In this document: positions 1 through 9,493 of the stretch, in pieces
Layout: each line of letters starts with the position of its first letter
Position numbering within the stretch: position 1 is the first letter of the stretch
Assembly (NCBI RefSeq): GCF_040256645.1
Contig: NZ_CP158281.1
Span: 2,852,001-2,916,000, forward strand
Direction of reading: 5' to 3'
Origin: Brevibacterium sp. CBA3109
GTDB lineage: Bacteria > Actinomycetota > Actinomycetes > Actinomycetales > Brevibacteriaceae
DNA length: 64,000 bases
Notes under the pieces: generated by a model
Told to the model about the DNA's origin: nothing
Seen by the model: only the letters and a program-made list of their open reading frames with translations
The model's database searches: none
Translations under genes and position numbers: made by a program

Positions 1-101
1 CCATCAGTACGCTGATCGCCAACAGAACGTCTGATATGTCGAAATATCACTTCGAAAGCACCAACGCCGAAGCTAGCGACGAGTAACAGTGGCCACTGGT
101 C

Positions 102-1997
102 TCAGCCCATTGGCCGGGGACGTACGGAGAAGTTGCCGCGATTCGTCGAGTACCACTCTCGGGCGCCAACGGTCTCCGGCTTATAGTTCTTCGGGGGGCG
201 GATTCTTCGCTGAGCATTCCACGGGTCGTATGGGCGCCGCAGGCTCACATCAAAGGTCTCGTCCTTCGATTCGGAGAATTTGTCAGCGTCGATGTCGAAA
301 GTGATTTTCGTTCCACGCCCAAACGCCCGACGTTCGACAATCGGATCGGCACAGAGGAAGTAGATGTTCCGTCTCCGCCCTGTCAGAACGAGCTGCAGGG
401 GACCCGCCGCCGAATCCTGAATTTGGCTGAACTCGAGTTCGATCCGCGACCCGTGAGCATGAGAGATGACTTTCAGCGATTTCGCACTGATCGCTTGACC
501 GGGTTCTCGAGGGTCGACGTTCGGAAGTGGCACCGGTTTCAGCTCTTCAAGAACTGTTTTCCAACGCTGGTAGCCGGCCTCTGGAAGATACGCTTCGACC
601 GTCGTCATGGCGGCCGTCCGCATCGAGGCGATGCGGTCTGGACCGAGTCCCAGAAACACCTCAATCTGATCTGCCAATGCCCCGATGTCACCCATCGGAG
701 TGATGAAGCCGTTCTGTCCCTGCTCCACCAGATTTCTGGGGCCGTAGGTGATGTCGTAGACGATGGGCACACATCCAGCGCCCATTGATTCCATCATCGC
801 CAGCGGCAGGCCTTCGCTGGTGCTTGTCAGCGTGGAGAAGGATGCGGACTGCAGCCGTGCCGGAACGTCGTTGACGTATCCCGGCAGTTCGACTCGGTCG
901 CTGACGTTGAGGTCCACGATAAGCTGCTCGAGCTTCTGACGTTCGGCGCCCTCTCCAAGAACGGTAAGTGTGATGTCCACCCCCCTGTCCTTCAGCAGCG
1001 CCACGGCTCTGATCGCATGATCCACCCGTTTGAGCGGAATGAGGTTGGCGATCATCACAGCACTGTTCGCCAGACGGTTCGTCGGTGCTTCGGACAGAAC
1101 CGCCCCGGACGGCAACTCGCCTGTCAGGAATTTGACGTTCGTGCCCGAGATTCCCGTGGCCGTGATCGCCTCCGCCTGCTGCTGCGTCTGAACCCCTACA
1201 GCGTCAAAGCGATCAAAGTTGCGCATGGTCTCCACCCGACGGGGAAGTATCTCCCCATGCGGCCCGTTCCAGGGATAACGAAGATGAGTGCCGTGCATGA
1301 ACAGGATGAGCGCGAACGCCCGTTCTGAGATCTCATGGACGAATTCACTGATCTTCTTGTCATCGACGATGAGGACAGCAGGTTCCTCAGCGATAACGGC
1401 TGTGATCCAGGCGTTGTAAAAATCTCGTGGCCGATTCCATTCCGCGACCGGGTCTCCCGCTGTGGAGTGGAGAATGAAGCGGCGACCGATCTTCGGATCC
1501 TGCACATCGGTGAGCAACAAGCTGTTATCGGCCCGCAGATAGTCTCGACGGACGATTCCACTGGTGCTCGATGTACGGAAGACATCGTAGAACTCGGTGA
1601 TGCTCTCAACTTCGCCGTCTGCCTGGGGCACGGGGCCTGTTGGCGTCTTCCCCCTCAACGAGGCAAGCTCAGAGTCGGATCTGCTGCGCAAGTCTTGCCA
1701 GATGTTGACCAGTTCGACGTCGTTGTTCAGACGTCCTTCGAAGAGGAGCCGGGCTCGCGTCGCATCTACATCCATTCGCGGACTGAAGGTCAGCAACGTC
1801 TGCGACAGAGGATGACCAAACTTCTGAAAACTGCGGATCCGACGCAGCGCCGCCGTCGTCATCCCTCCGATGGATTCTGGGATGCCCCAAATGGCATTGT
1901 AGACATGCACTGCGTCGGTCCCAACGGGAACCTCGCGGTCGACCGTCTCCCGAGTGACTTCAGGAGCTCCATGAAACAGCCGAGTAATCAAGCTCAC
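102..1997 (-). CDS. GT4-family glycosyltransferase (surface glycopolymer)
   Basis: A 631-residue protein with a GT-B glycosyltransferase in its middle and C-terminal half. The retaining-GT4 signature EGLPLAMMESMGAGCVPIV lies around residues 395-415, preceded by a nucleotide-binding stretch with VLGEGAERQKLEQ. The length and the extra C-terminal beta-rich tail resemble poly(glycerol-phosphate) alpha-glucosyltransferases (TagE type), which glycosylate teichoic acid; that substrate is inferred from the locus. It is the last gene of a minus-strand cluster, 53 bases after the pyruvyl transferase gene. No signal peptide is seen, so it is probably cytoplasmic. The family call is firm; the sugar donor and acceptor are unknown. 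Bases 1-101 downstream hold no gene I can support. Confidence 0.85.
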   Translation of the reverse strand: MSLITRLFHGAPEVTRETVDREVPVGTDAVHVYNAIWGIPESIGGMTTAALRRIRSFQKFGHPLSQTLLTFSPRMDVDATRARLLFEGRLNNDVELVNIWQDLRSRSDSELASLRGKTPTGPVPQADGEVESITEFYDVFRTSSTSGIVRRDYLRADNSLLLTDVQDPKIGRRFILHSTAGDPVAEWNRPRDFYNAWITAVIAEEPAVLIVDDKKISEFVHEISERAFALILFMHGTHLRYPWNGPHGEILPRRVETMRNFDRFDAVGVQTQQQAEAITATGISGTNVKFLTGELPSGAVLSEAPTNRLANSAVMIANLIPLKRVDHAIRAVALLKDRGVDITLTVLGEGAERQKLEQLIVDLNVSDRVELPGYVNDVPARLQSASFSTLTSTSEGLPLAMMESMGAGCVPIVYDITYGPRNLVEQGQNGFITPMGDIGALADQIEVFLGLGPDRIASMRTAAMTTVEAYLPEAGYQRWKTVLEELKPVPLPNVDPREPGQAISAKSLKVISHAHGSRIELEFSQIQDSAAGPLQLVLTGRRRNIYFLCADPIVERRAFGRGTKITFDIDADKFSESKDETFDVSLRRPYDPWNAQRRIRPPKNYKPETVGAREWYSTNRGNFSVRPRPMG

Positions 1998-2050
1998 TGT
2001 TTGCTTCCTTCCTCAGTTCCCACGTGCGTCTTACCTCACCGCAGCTAGTA

Positions 2051-4711
2051 TCAAGCCGGCAGGGCCATATGACCGTGATGACGAATCTGTCGTCGCCAGT
2101 TCACGATCTTAGGGCTGTCTGAAGTCTCCCAGTGAGCGCGAACATTCCAGTCGGTGTCGAGCTCGGTATAGCGCCCGCCGACGGCAATCTGAAGCGAGTC
2201 AACGTAGCTGGTACCGACAGTCTTGAGAAGTCCGATGACTCGTTCCACTACGCCCTCGCTGCGGAGTCGGGCAAGATTGAGCACGGCGACCTGCGGATCG
2301 AATAGTACGAAATCTTCACTCAGTGTCCTGTGGCTGGCGAAGACGAAGTCCAGTGCCCCTTCGTAGTCATCTTTGAACGAGCTGGCTACCCGTCGCATGA
2401 GGGTGAGGCCGCTGGTCCGAGTCTTCCTCACGTCTCTCTTCGCGGTGAGGAGAGACGAACCCAGGTCCATGTTCGAGAGTTCTGTGATGTCTGCGGTCAC
2501 CTCAGCCGCGGCTGGAATGACGACAAGCTCCTCATGGTCGGCAAACAGTGCAGGAAGAAGTGCCTGGATCAATTCTTCTGAATCGCTGATACCAGGAATG
2601 GACACAGAGTCGAGCACTTTGATCGTTCCTTTGGCCAGCCTGGACCGGATATCCTCGATCCGATCCGCAGCCAGAGCACCCCATGCCAACCACAGCCGGT
2701 AGGGACCGGAGGCATGATCGTCTACAGACTGTGCAGCAGCACCGACCAGGTGCTCTTCGCCCTTGTTCACCGACAGATAGACGTCAGTCGTCCCGGCTTC
2801 GGGCTGAGGACCTTCGGCTCCGCCCACCGCCGTGGCGATTTCTGCGTTCGTAACGTCGGGCAGATGTGCCGTGGCGAGGTATTCGTCTGCAATGGCCATA
2901 TCGGCTTCGGTGATTTCAGACCACTTGGCATAGACCTCGCTCTCCGAGGCGCCGGAAGCGATGAGTGGGATGATCACGGACAGTTTGTCCAGGATTCCGG
3001 TACGGATCGCATCGAACTCGGCGTCATTGATTCCGTAGAGTCCGCCGAACCGGGAGTCCGACTTATTCTTGGGTTCGAATTCGACCTCGGCGCCCACCGA
3101 TCGTGCGGGAAGATTGGCGTGCAGACGCGAGGTCAGCACACGTTTGTACTTGTAGGCGTAATCGCCAACCCAGCTCCGTGCCAGTTCGAGGTTCTCCGGG
3201 AATGTCTTGTCACGGATTGCCGTCACAGTCTGCTTCTTCTTCGGCCCCTTGCCACCCTTCATCCAGTCGATCTGCAGTGTGCCGGAACGACGGTCGGGTT
3301 CGGGAGCCGGAAACACCGTATCGATGGTGGTGGTCAGACAACCTGAGAAGAAGGCAGGGACGCCGACGGCCCGCAGCACAGCCACCGACTGCCAATCTCG
3401 GCAACCGACTGGCCCATATTTCTTCAGGTAGGCGATGGCATCAGGGGTGAGCATCTCGGGATACCGGATGAACACCGACAGCAGAATCGGGCGGAGATTG
3501 GGATGGAATGGAATATTGAACGATTTACCGAAGATGTCATGCATATACCACCCGAAGGCGATGTACCACGTGTCCTCTGGGATGTCTTGATAGATATTGC
3601 CGTCACGGTAGACCTCGACCAGGTTGAGCTCAGCCTCGGGCCCCGAGTATTTCCTCTCCGCTTTGACTGATTCCCGTAGCTTCGAAAAGAGCTCCGTCAG
3701 ACCGCTGTCTCCTGTGAAGCTCAGATTCTCATATCTCAGCAGGTGCCCAAGTGATGCCACTGTCTGAATATAGTCGCCGATGTTGCGCGAGCGAATACCG
3801 GGCTGGTCGTAGCTGAGCACACCGAAGTTGCGCTTGCCGGGCGTCGTCGGAAGAGGCTGCAGGTGCACTCCTCCGGGGAGCCAGTCTCGCATCCTCATGA
3901 GTTCGTAATGGATGGAGGGCTCAAGGTTGTCAGCTCCCCATGCAAGGCGATTCTCGATCAGGGTGCGGACATGCTCGAAGGCATCGATGCAGAAAGCGGA
4001 TTCAGCCGTGCGCAGCACAGCCTTGGAGCTCCATCGCTGCGTGTCTCCCGTCTGATTTGAGCGTTCGATGAGCGGAAGTGCTTGTGTGCCAAGTGTGTCA
4101 ATGGCGGTTGGATAGTACTCTGTGGCCGCGGAGGTGATGAGTTCCCGATCATCAACGCGTTCGAATTCGGCCCAAGCAACATCCGCGTCAGATGAGCGGT
4201 GGTAGGCCATGCCCAAGAGGACGCGGCCGATCTGATCGTGTTCGGGACGGCGACGCAGGTTCAAGCCGATGGACACAACCTCTCCGTGGTGACCGGCGTC
4301 GATGAGCGCTCTGCCCTCCTCGACCATCGATCCACCCAGTGATGACCCACCGATCAAAGCTTCAGTCAGAACTGAGTCCGCCTGCAGTCGCGCGAGCTCA
4401 CGGAGTTTGGCGTCGACTTCCTTCTTCGTCGGTGCGACAGTCCAACCGTCGATGTCAGGGGAGGTGCGCCCCTTGAGACCGGTTGCCAGATTCCGATAGG
4501 AACGAGCCGTGTCGGCCGCGATCTTCTTCGAGCCGCCAACTGATTTCGAGGTTCCTTTTTCGCCTGCTTGGCCGCGTTCTCGAACGTACTTGGTTCCGGA
4601 GGCGCGTTCCACAACGGGAAGAGCACGGCGAGCGATGCCGTGGACCACGGGTTTGACCAGCTCTCTTCCTTTGCTGATGAAACGGTTGGTCGCTTTTCGT
4701 TGATTGCTCAC
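2051..4711 (-). CDS. Polysaccharide pyruvyl transferase family protein
   Basis: An 886-residue protein. The central part (about 275-560) has the polysaccharide pyruvyl transferase (PF04230) layout: a start like NFGVLSYDQPGIRSRNIGDY, then a GCRDWQS segment followed by GVPAFFSGCLTTT. Such enzymes add pyruvate ketals from PEP to sugars of cell-wall polymers. The flanking N-terminal region (helical, about 270 residues) and the C-terminal region (about 300 residues) are not recognised. It lies between the acyltransferase and GT4 genes of the surface-polymer locus. The protein is about twice the length of a plain pyruvyl transferase, so it may be a fusion with a second enzymatic or scaffold module. 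Confidence 0.75.
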   Translation of the reverse strand: MSNQRKATNRFISKGRELVKPVVHGIARRALPVVERASGTKYVRERGQAGEKGTSKSVGGSKKIAADTARSYRNLATGLKGRTSPDIDGWTVAPTKKEVDAKLRELARLQADSVLTEALIGGSSLGGSMVEEGRALIDAGHHGEVVSIGLNLRRRPEHDQIGRVLLGMAYHRSSDADVAWAEFERVDDRELITSAATEYYPTAIDTLGTQALPLIERSNQTGDTQRWSSKAVLRTAESAFCIDAFEHVRTLIENRLAWGADNLEPSIHYELMRMRDWLPGGVHLQPLPTTPGKRNFGVLSYDQPGIRSRNIGDYIQTVASLGHLLRYENLSFTGDSGLTELFSKLRESVKAERKYSGPEAELNLVEVYRDGNIYQDIPEDTWYIAFGWYMHDIFGKSFNIPFHPNLRPILLSVFIRYPEMLTPDAIAYLKKYGPVGCRDWQSVAVLRAVGVPAFFSGCLTTTIDTVFPAPEPDRRSGTLQIDWMKGGKGPKKKQTVTAIRDKTFPENLELARSWVGDYAYKYKRVLTSRLHANLPARSVGAEVEFEPKNKSDSRFGGLYGINDAEFDAIRTGILDKLSVIIPLIASGASESEVYAKWSEITEADMAIADEYLATAHLPDVTNAEIATAVGGAEGPQPEAGTTDVYLSVNKGEEHLVGAAAQSVDDHASGPYRLWLAWGALAADRIEDIRSRLAKGTIKVLDSVSIPGISDSEELIQALLPALFADHEELVVIPAAAEVTADITELSNMDLGSSLLTAKRDVRKTRTSGLTLMRRVASSFKDDYEGALDFVFASHRTLSEDFVLFDPQVAVLNLARLRSEGVVERVIGLLKTVGTSYVDSLQIAVGGRYTELDTDWNVRAHWETSDSPKIVNWRRQIRHHGHMALPA

Positions 4712-4822
4712 TCGCCTAGTCCTTTGCAGAGATTTCGGTGATCCGTCCGGTTGTCACGATCAATCGGTTGCTACAGTATCCAACTTGCCTGATGAATCAG
4801 CGAGACGTTCTTTGCTGATGAC

Positions 4823-6943
4823 TCAGTCGAAGGTATCCAAGCCAGTCTGGCCCAGCCTGTCATTAAGCTGTGGCGCAAGGGTCTTCGCATAAGTGGCCGT
4901 GATGTGCGCCGTGTCGAAATAGGTGATGACTCCCCCGATGACCGGTTCACATCGTCCGTCGGGACAGAACCAATCTTCGGGATAGATGATTGACAGATGC
5001 TTCGAATCAATCGTCCTGGCTGACGCGGCAAGAGGATCCATCCAGTGCCATGATTTCGGGGTACCCGAGCATTCTTCGAGCTCGTCTTCGTGTTTGGCAA
5101 CGCAGTCGGGCACCTGGATATCGTCCCCTCCTGGATAGGGAGTGTCTCTGATGACAACAACGTCCAACTTCGCCTCGACCCAGCTGGTGAGTATGTCCTG
5201 GTGTCCCTCTGGGGCCTTCTTCTCAGTCTCCTCCCACGACATTCCATCCAGCGGCGTCGACTGACGTTCTGAGGTGATCACTGCGTCGAATCCGCCCGAT
5301 GTTGTGCGATCGACGACCCAGTCAGAATAGTCTTGGCAGCCTTTGACTCCCTCTGGGGTGCTCAGGTCCTGCGGAAGAGTGGAGATGCTGCAGTTCGAGG
5401 CCAGGAAGGTGGTGATCGTCCAGTCATTTTTTTCAGCCAGTCGTTCAAGGGCTGGCAGCCAGTGGCCTGCATGGGAATTGCCGACTAACGCGACTTGTTT
5501 CTCCCCATCGCCATACGTGCATTCGGGTCGATCCGTGTAGGGTTCGCTCGACCAGCATCCATCTGCGTACGCCTTTGATTTGTCGTTCTTAGCCGCAGCC
5601 GGCTCCATCAGCAGAGAATCCGGACTAGCGCATTTCGGGTTGTTCTTCGCGCTGGGCAGCAATGCTGCTGCCCCCAGGCAGGAGTTGGGGTCAGACAGTG
5701 CGATTTCGAGATTGTCCCTATTCTGCTCGACGATCCGGTCCGAGACCCACATCTGGCTCAGACCAAGCGCGCTGACAAGAGCCATGGCCACGATCGCGAA
5801 CCCGAAGGTCCTTTTCGGGCTGCGCAGGAGCGAGGTTTTTCGGAAACGGTTCTCAACCCAGATCGTGGATGCCCATGCTGCGACGAGCGAAACCACAATG
5901 ATCGCGACCTTGTCCAGTTCTCCCAGACTCTCCCCCGCCCCCATCTTCTCCGAGAGATAAGGGACGAGGACGATGAGCGGCCAATGCCAAAGGTAAACGG
6001 AATACGAGATATCGCCCAGGAACCGCGCTGGGCGCAATGACAACAGAAGGAGAACGGAGAAACGTCCGCGTGAGTCTGCCAGGATGACGAGCGCTGTTGA
6101 GAGTACTGGAACGAGGGCGATGTAGCCAGGGAACGGCATGTCTGCACGGATGAGGAATGTGCCTGCGACGATCCCTGCCAGTCCGACCCACCCGATCAGC
6201 GAGCTGAACGGTACCCGCTTCGGGCGTACGTACATGACGAAGACCGCGACAAGTCCGCCGGCTGCCAGCTCCCACATACGAGTTGGAGTGATGAAGTAGG
6301 CCATGGCCGGCTGCACGATCGTGTACCAGACCGAGAAGGTGAGCGAAGCGACGAAGATGCCGACGATGGTGTAGCCCACGACCTGTTTGAGGCGTTTCAC
6401 CTTCGTGCCGATCAGGAACGCAAGGCCGATGATCACGGGCCAGAGGAAGTAGAACTGTTCTTCGACCGACAGCGACCAGAAGTGCTGCACCGGAGATGGA
6501 GCATTGTCCGCAGCGAGATAGTCAATGCTTGAACTCGCGAAGTCCCAGTTGACCACGTACAGCGCGGCAGCGAGGATCTGTCGTCCGGTATCGACCCAGA
6601 TCGACTGTGGAGCCACTAAGAAGGTAGAGACTCCAACAACGAAGAGCACGAGCAGAGAAGCCGGGAGCAGCCGCCGGATCCGTCGGGCCCAGAAGTCTGT
6701 GACATCTCGCCAGTTCTTCGGCGGAGATTTGATCAGGTGGCTGGTGATGAGGAAACCGGAGATGACGAAGAAGACGTCGACGCCGATGAATCCGCCGACG
6801 AAGCGATTCGGCCACAGATGGTAAAGCAGGACGACGCCGACGGCCAAAGCCCGCAGCCCTTGAATATCGGCGCGAAATCCTGACCTGCTCGGCTCAGTGT
6901 GCGAGCTCGGCGGTCTTGCCGCGTCTGTGGATGTCAACTGCAT
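4823..6943 (-). CDS. Acyltransferase 3 (OafA type) with C-terminal SGNH domain
   Basis: A polytopic O-acyltransferase. The N-terminus has the acyltransferase-3 start (DIQGLRALAVGVVLLYHLWP, then GVDVFFVISGFLI) and about ten membrane segments to residue ~390. A periplasm-facing SGNH esterase-like domain follows, with the GNSHAGHW block near residue 470 and the DTAHIT block near the C-terminus. This architecture O-acetylates cell-wall glycans or teichoic acids using cytoplasmic acetyl-CoA. I chose the ATG at 6943 because GGAAG sits six bases upstream; the frame is also open from a TTG at 6961. It lies within the minus-strand glycopolymer cluster. Confidence 0.87.
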   Translation of the reverse strand: MQLTSTDAARPPSSHTEPSRSGFRADIQGLRALAVGVVLLYHLWPNRFVGGFIGVDVFFVISGFLITSHLIKSPPKNWRDVTDFWARRIRRLLPASLLVLFVVGVSTFLVAPQSIWVDTGRQILAAALYVVNWDFASSSIDYLAADNAPSPVQHFWSLSVEEQFYFLWPVIIGLAFLIGTKVKRLKQVVGYTIVGIFVASLTFSVWYTIVQPAMAYFITPTRMWELAAGGLVAVFVMYVRPKRVPFSSLIGWVGLAGIVAGTFLIRADMPFPGYIALVPVLSTALVILADSRGRFSVLLLLSLRPARFLGDISYSVYLWHWPLIVLVPYLSEKMGAGESLGELDKVAIIVVSLVAAWASTIWVENRFRKTSLLRSPKRTFGFAIVAMALVSALGLSQMWVSDRIVEQNRDNLEIALSDPNSCLGAAALLPSAKNNPKCASPDSLLMEPAAAKNDKSKAYADGCWSSEPYTDRPECTYGDGEKQVALVGNSHAGHWLPALERLAEKNDWTITTFLASNCSISTLPQDLSTPEGVKGCQDYSDWVVDRTTSGGFDAVITSERQSTPLDGMSWEETEKKAPEGHQDILTSWVEAKLDVVVIRDTPYPGGDDIQVPDCVAKHEDELEECSGTPKSWHWMDPLAASARTIDSKHLSIIYPEDWFCPDGRCEPVIGGVITYFDTAHITATYAKTLAPQLNDRLGQTGLDTFD

Positions 6944-7114
6944 ATATCGCTTCCAAAACAATTCTCAGTCGGTTGGATCGGACCCGGCTGCGCTCGCTGT
7001 CGGTCCTCGTGCCCGCAGAGCGTTATAAGGGGCTGCGTACCGATTCTGATCGAGCGAGATGAAAATTTCTGCAGAACCCCGTGCGGGGTAACTCAATGCG
7101 CGTGCTTGTTCGGC

Positions 7115-8038
7115 TCAGATGATGGGAGGGCGCCCGTGTCGAGACATTCTCAACACGCCCCGTTTCGAGAGTTTCCGGCGGTCCTCGTCGTCTGCCCACG
7201 GGTCGAGCTTCCAACCCGCACGCCACCCTTCCATCCAGGCCCGGAGCTGGTGGGGCTTGTTCGCCCATTTCAGACACTGCATCAGCGTCCACGAACCGAC
7301 ATAGGCCCAGCTAAAGGGCCATGGCAGGTTACGGCGAGCCAGCCAGACGCGGTTCCTGGCATTCATGTAGAAGTACTCATCATGGCGTCTGGGATCGATC
7401 ACAGGGTGAGCGACGGCCAGGTCGCCCATGTACCAGACCGTGTACCCCGCGTCCCACACTCTCCAGGCGAGTTCGATGCCCTCGTGTGCGTACCAGAATG
7501 GTCCGGGCCACCCGCCGCATTCGTCGAATGCCTTCCGCTGCATGCAGACGGCACCTTCCCACACTGAGAAGACGTTGGAGGAGTGCTCGGCTTCGCCCTT
7601 CTTCAAACGCGGGATCCATCGTTTCGGAGAATCCGGCCCGCCGGGCTCTTCGACACGGGGTTGAATCAGGCCAATTTTCGGCTTCGTGCGCATCAGTTGA
7701 GCCATGCGCATCAGTGTGGTGTCGTCCGGCAACCATGCATCGTCGTCGAGGAAGAACAGGAATTCGCCTTTGACGTGTGGAACTCCAGCGTTTCGCCCGG
7801 CGGGGATCCCCAGATTCTCCGGTAGTCCCAAGGCTTTGACCTCAGCCGGAATCCCCTCGGGGTCCCAGCCATTGCCCACGCAGACAACGTCAAGCTCAAC
7901 GCCCTTCTGCGCCAGCAGGGATTCAAACCCGCGGTTGAGGTCGTCCAGTCGCTTCCCTTGAGAGAGGACGACAACACCGAACGAGTATTTGCGACTCTCT
8001 TCGAAACGCTGGGACAGAATGCGGGAAGTATCGGTCAT
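7115..8038 (-). CDS. GT2-family glycosyltransferase
   Basis: A 307-residue GT-A glycosyltransferase. It shows FGVVVLSQGKRLDDL at the N-terminus, a DDDAW metal-binding motif near residue 105 (the DXD equivalent), a WEGAVCMQRKAFDECGGW segment and a catalytic-region EGIELAWRVWDAGY, all typical of family 2. The frame is open upstream, but the ATG at 8038 forms an ATGA overlap with the stop of the CDP-alcohol phosphotransferase gene, which fixes the start and shows tight translational coupling. It probably adds a sugar to the glycopolymer or its linkage unit; the substrate cannot be read from sequence. Confidence 0.85.
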   Translation of the reverse strand: MTDTSRILSQRFEESRKYSFGVVVLSQGKRLDDLNRGFESLLAQKGVELDVVCVGNGWDPEGIPAEVKALGLPENLGIPAGRNAGVPHVKGEFLFFLDDDAWLPDDTTLMRMAQLMRTKPKIGLIQPRVEEPGGPDSPKRWIPRLKKGEAEHSSNVFSVWEGAVCMQRKAFDECGGWPGPFWYAHEGIELAWRVWDAGYTVWYMGDLAVAHPVIDPRRHDEYFYMNARNRVWLARRNLPWPFSWAYVGSWTLMQCLKWANKPHQLRAWMEGWRAGWKLDPWADDEDRRKLSKRGVLRMSRHGRPPII

Positions 8039-8865
8039 GACAATCGCCTCGAGGCCATGATCGACATGAAGTGTCCGATGACCGACAGGAGGCACAAAGG
8101 CGCCAGAATCACGACAAGCCAACGTTCACCGAAAAGAGGAGCTGCATCAGCCGAGTTTGCAATAACGGTGACGATGCTCGCGGCCAAGGCGAGGAGCGAC
8201 ATCTCCACGGAATGGTAGATGCGATGGAACGGTACGAAACGAGCTGCTCTTTTGAGCTTCGCAACAAACCCTGGATTCAGAGCGGTCGCCGCTTGTGAGT
8301 CCGCGAGTTTGTCCAGACCGTTGAACGCCCTCGAGACATGCACCATGTCATTGAGCGCCTTGTTCAGCAGAACGAACCCAGCCAGAACCGTTCCGGCCAG
8401 CAGATAAGGGTAGGTTCCGGCGGGGTCGTCACTGAGGTTCTTCCACTCCCCCACAGCCCGCACACCAAGAGCCACAGCGACCAAGCCTTCCGTGGTGTAA
8501 TGCCCGACCTTGTCGAGGAAGACGCCCTTGGCTCCACTGGTCCCACGCCACCTGGCCACTTCGCCGTCGCAGCAGTCGATGTACATCTGGACCTGGGAGA
8601 AGATTACTGCCAGGATTGCTCCCCAGATTCCGGGGATCAGCAGGCTGCCGGCGATGCACCAGCCGGCCAGGATCATCAGACCGGTGACCCCGTTTGCGCT
8701 GATCCTCGTTCGCACAAGGAGCATGGTGAAGTAGATCGACAAGTGTCTGAGATAGAGCTGTGCGCTCCAGTGCTCGGCGTTTTTCCGACTGCGGACCTCG
8801 ATTGGCTGAGCCTTAGCTCGAAGCTCAGACAAGGTCGGGTGGCTCTGCGGTTCCCGTGTAGACAC
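8035..8865 (-). CDS. CDP-alcohol phosphotransferase family protein (atypical last Asp)
   Basis: A membrane protein of about 276 residues with the CDP-alcohol phosphotransferase motif starting DCCDGEVARWRG. The consensus is D-x2-D-G-x2-A-R-x8-G-x3-D-x3-D. Here every position matches except the last aspartate, which is histidine (DKVGH). In the family that last Asp is the proposed catalytic base, so activity or mechanism may differ. The GTG start at 8865 is chosen because AGAGGAG lies just upstream; a TTG at 8886 is the other option. It sits between tarD and a coupled GT2 gene, so it plausibly consumes CDP-glycerol or another CDP-alcohol made by the locus. Confidence 0.8.
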   Translation of the reverse strand: MSTREPQSHPTLSELRAKAQPIEVRSRKNAEHWSAQLYLRHLSIYFTMLLVRTRISANGVTGLMILAGWCIAGSLLIPGIWGAILAVIFSQVQMYIDCCDGEVARWRGTSGAKGVFLDKVGHYTTEGLVAVALGVRAVGEWKNLSDDPAGTYPYLLAGTVLAGFVLLNKALNDMVHVSRAFNGLDKLADSQAATALNPGFVAKLKRAARFVPFHRIYHSVEMSLLALAASIVTVIANSADAAPLFGERWLVVILAPLCLLSVIGHFMSIMASRRLS

Positions 8866-8983
8866 ACCCGCTCCTCTCTGCTTCAAGGCAAGTGTTTGGT
8901 GTTATGGGGCATTCTACTTTCACCACATCGGGTGCCCCTGAGAACGCGCAGGGATCAAACGAGGATCGATGGCAATCGGGTGG

Positions 8984-9373
8984 TCAGGGCTTGCCGAGTT
9001 CCGTTTTGATCCGCGTCGTCGAGATCTCGGGAGTACGAGGCAGATACACGACCTCGCATTTGTCTTTGAGGAAGTCGAACTCGCCTTCCCAGTCATCGCC
9101 CATCACGAAGGTGTCGATATGGTATTTCTCCACATCGGTGACCTTCTGTTCCCAGTTATCTTCGGGGATGACGAGATCAACGTAGCGGATCGCCTCGAGC
9201 ATGTGCTTGCGCTCCGCGTAGGAGAAGTAAGACTTCTTGTCCTTACCCGCGTTGAACTCGTCGCTGGAAAGCGCCACGACCAAGTAATCACCTTGTTCCT
9301 TGCACCGTTGCAGCAAACGGATGTGACCGTAGTGGAGCAAGTCGAAGGTGCCGTAGGTAATGACTCGGCGCAT
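8984..9373 (-). CDS. tarD: Glycerol-3-phosphate cytidylyltransferase
   Basis: A 129-residue cytoplasmic nucleotidylyltransferase, the normal TagD/TarD length. It has TYGTFDLLHYGHIRLL (the HxGH nucleotide-binding motif) at the N-terminus and RTPEISTTRIK (the ISTT/RTxGISTT motif) near the C-terminus. It makes CDP-glycerol from CTP and sn-glycerol 3-phosphate for poly(glycerol phosphate) synthesis. The start ATG follows GAGG. Its neighbours, a CDP-glycerol glycerophosphotransferase upstream and a CDP-alcohol phosphotransferase downstream, agree with a teichoic acid role. This is the most specific assignment in the cluster. Confidence 0.93.
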   Translation of the reverse strand: MRRVITYGTFDLLHYGHIRLLQRCKEQGDYLVVALSSDEFNAGKDKKSYFSYAERKHMLEAIRYVDLVIPEDNWEQKVTDVEKYHIDTFVMGDDWEGEFDFLKDKCEVVYLPRTPEISTTRIKTELGKP

Positions 9374-9493
9374 CAGTCCTCATTTCACATGTTCAGGGGA
9401 GCTTGGTCCAAGCGTGTCTGGACACAGGCGTCCGTAGAATTTCATCGTCATTTTACCATTTTGTTACTTTGGAACACACAAGCGTTGCTCGGC

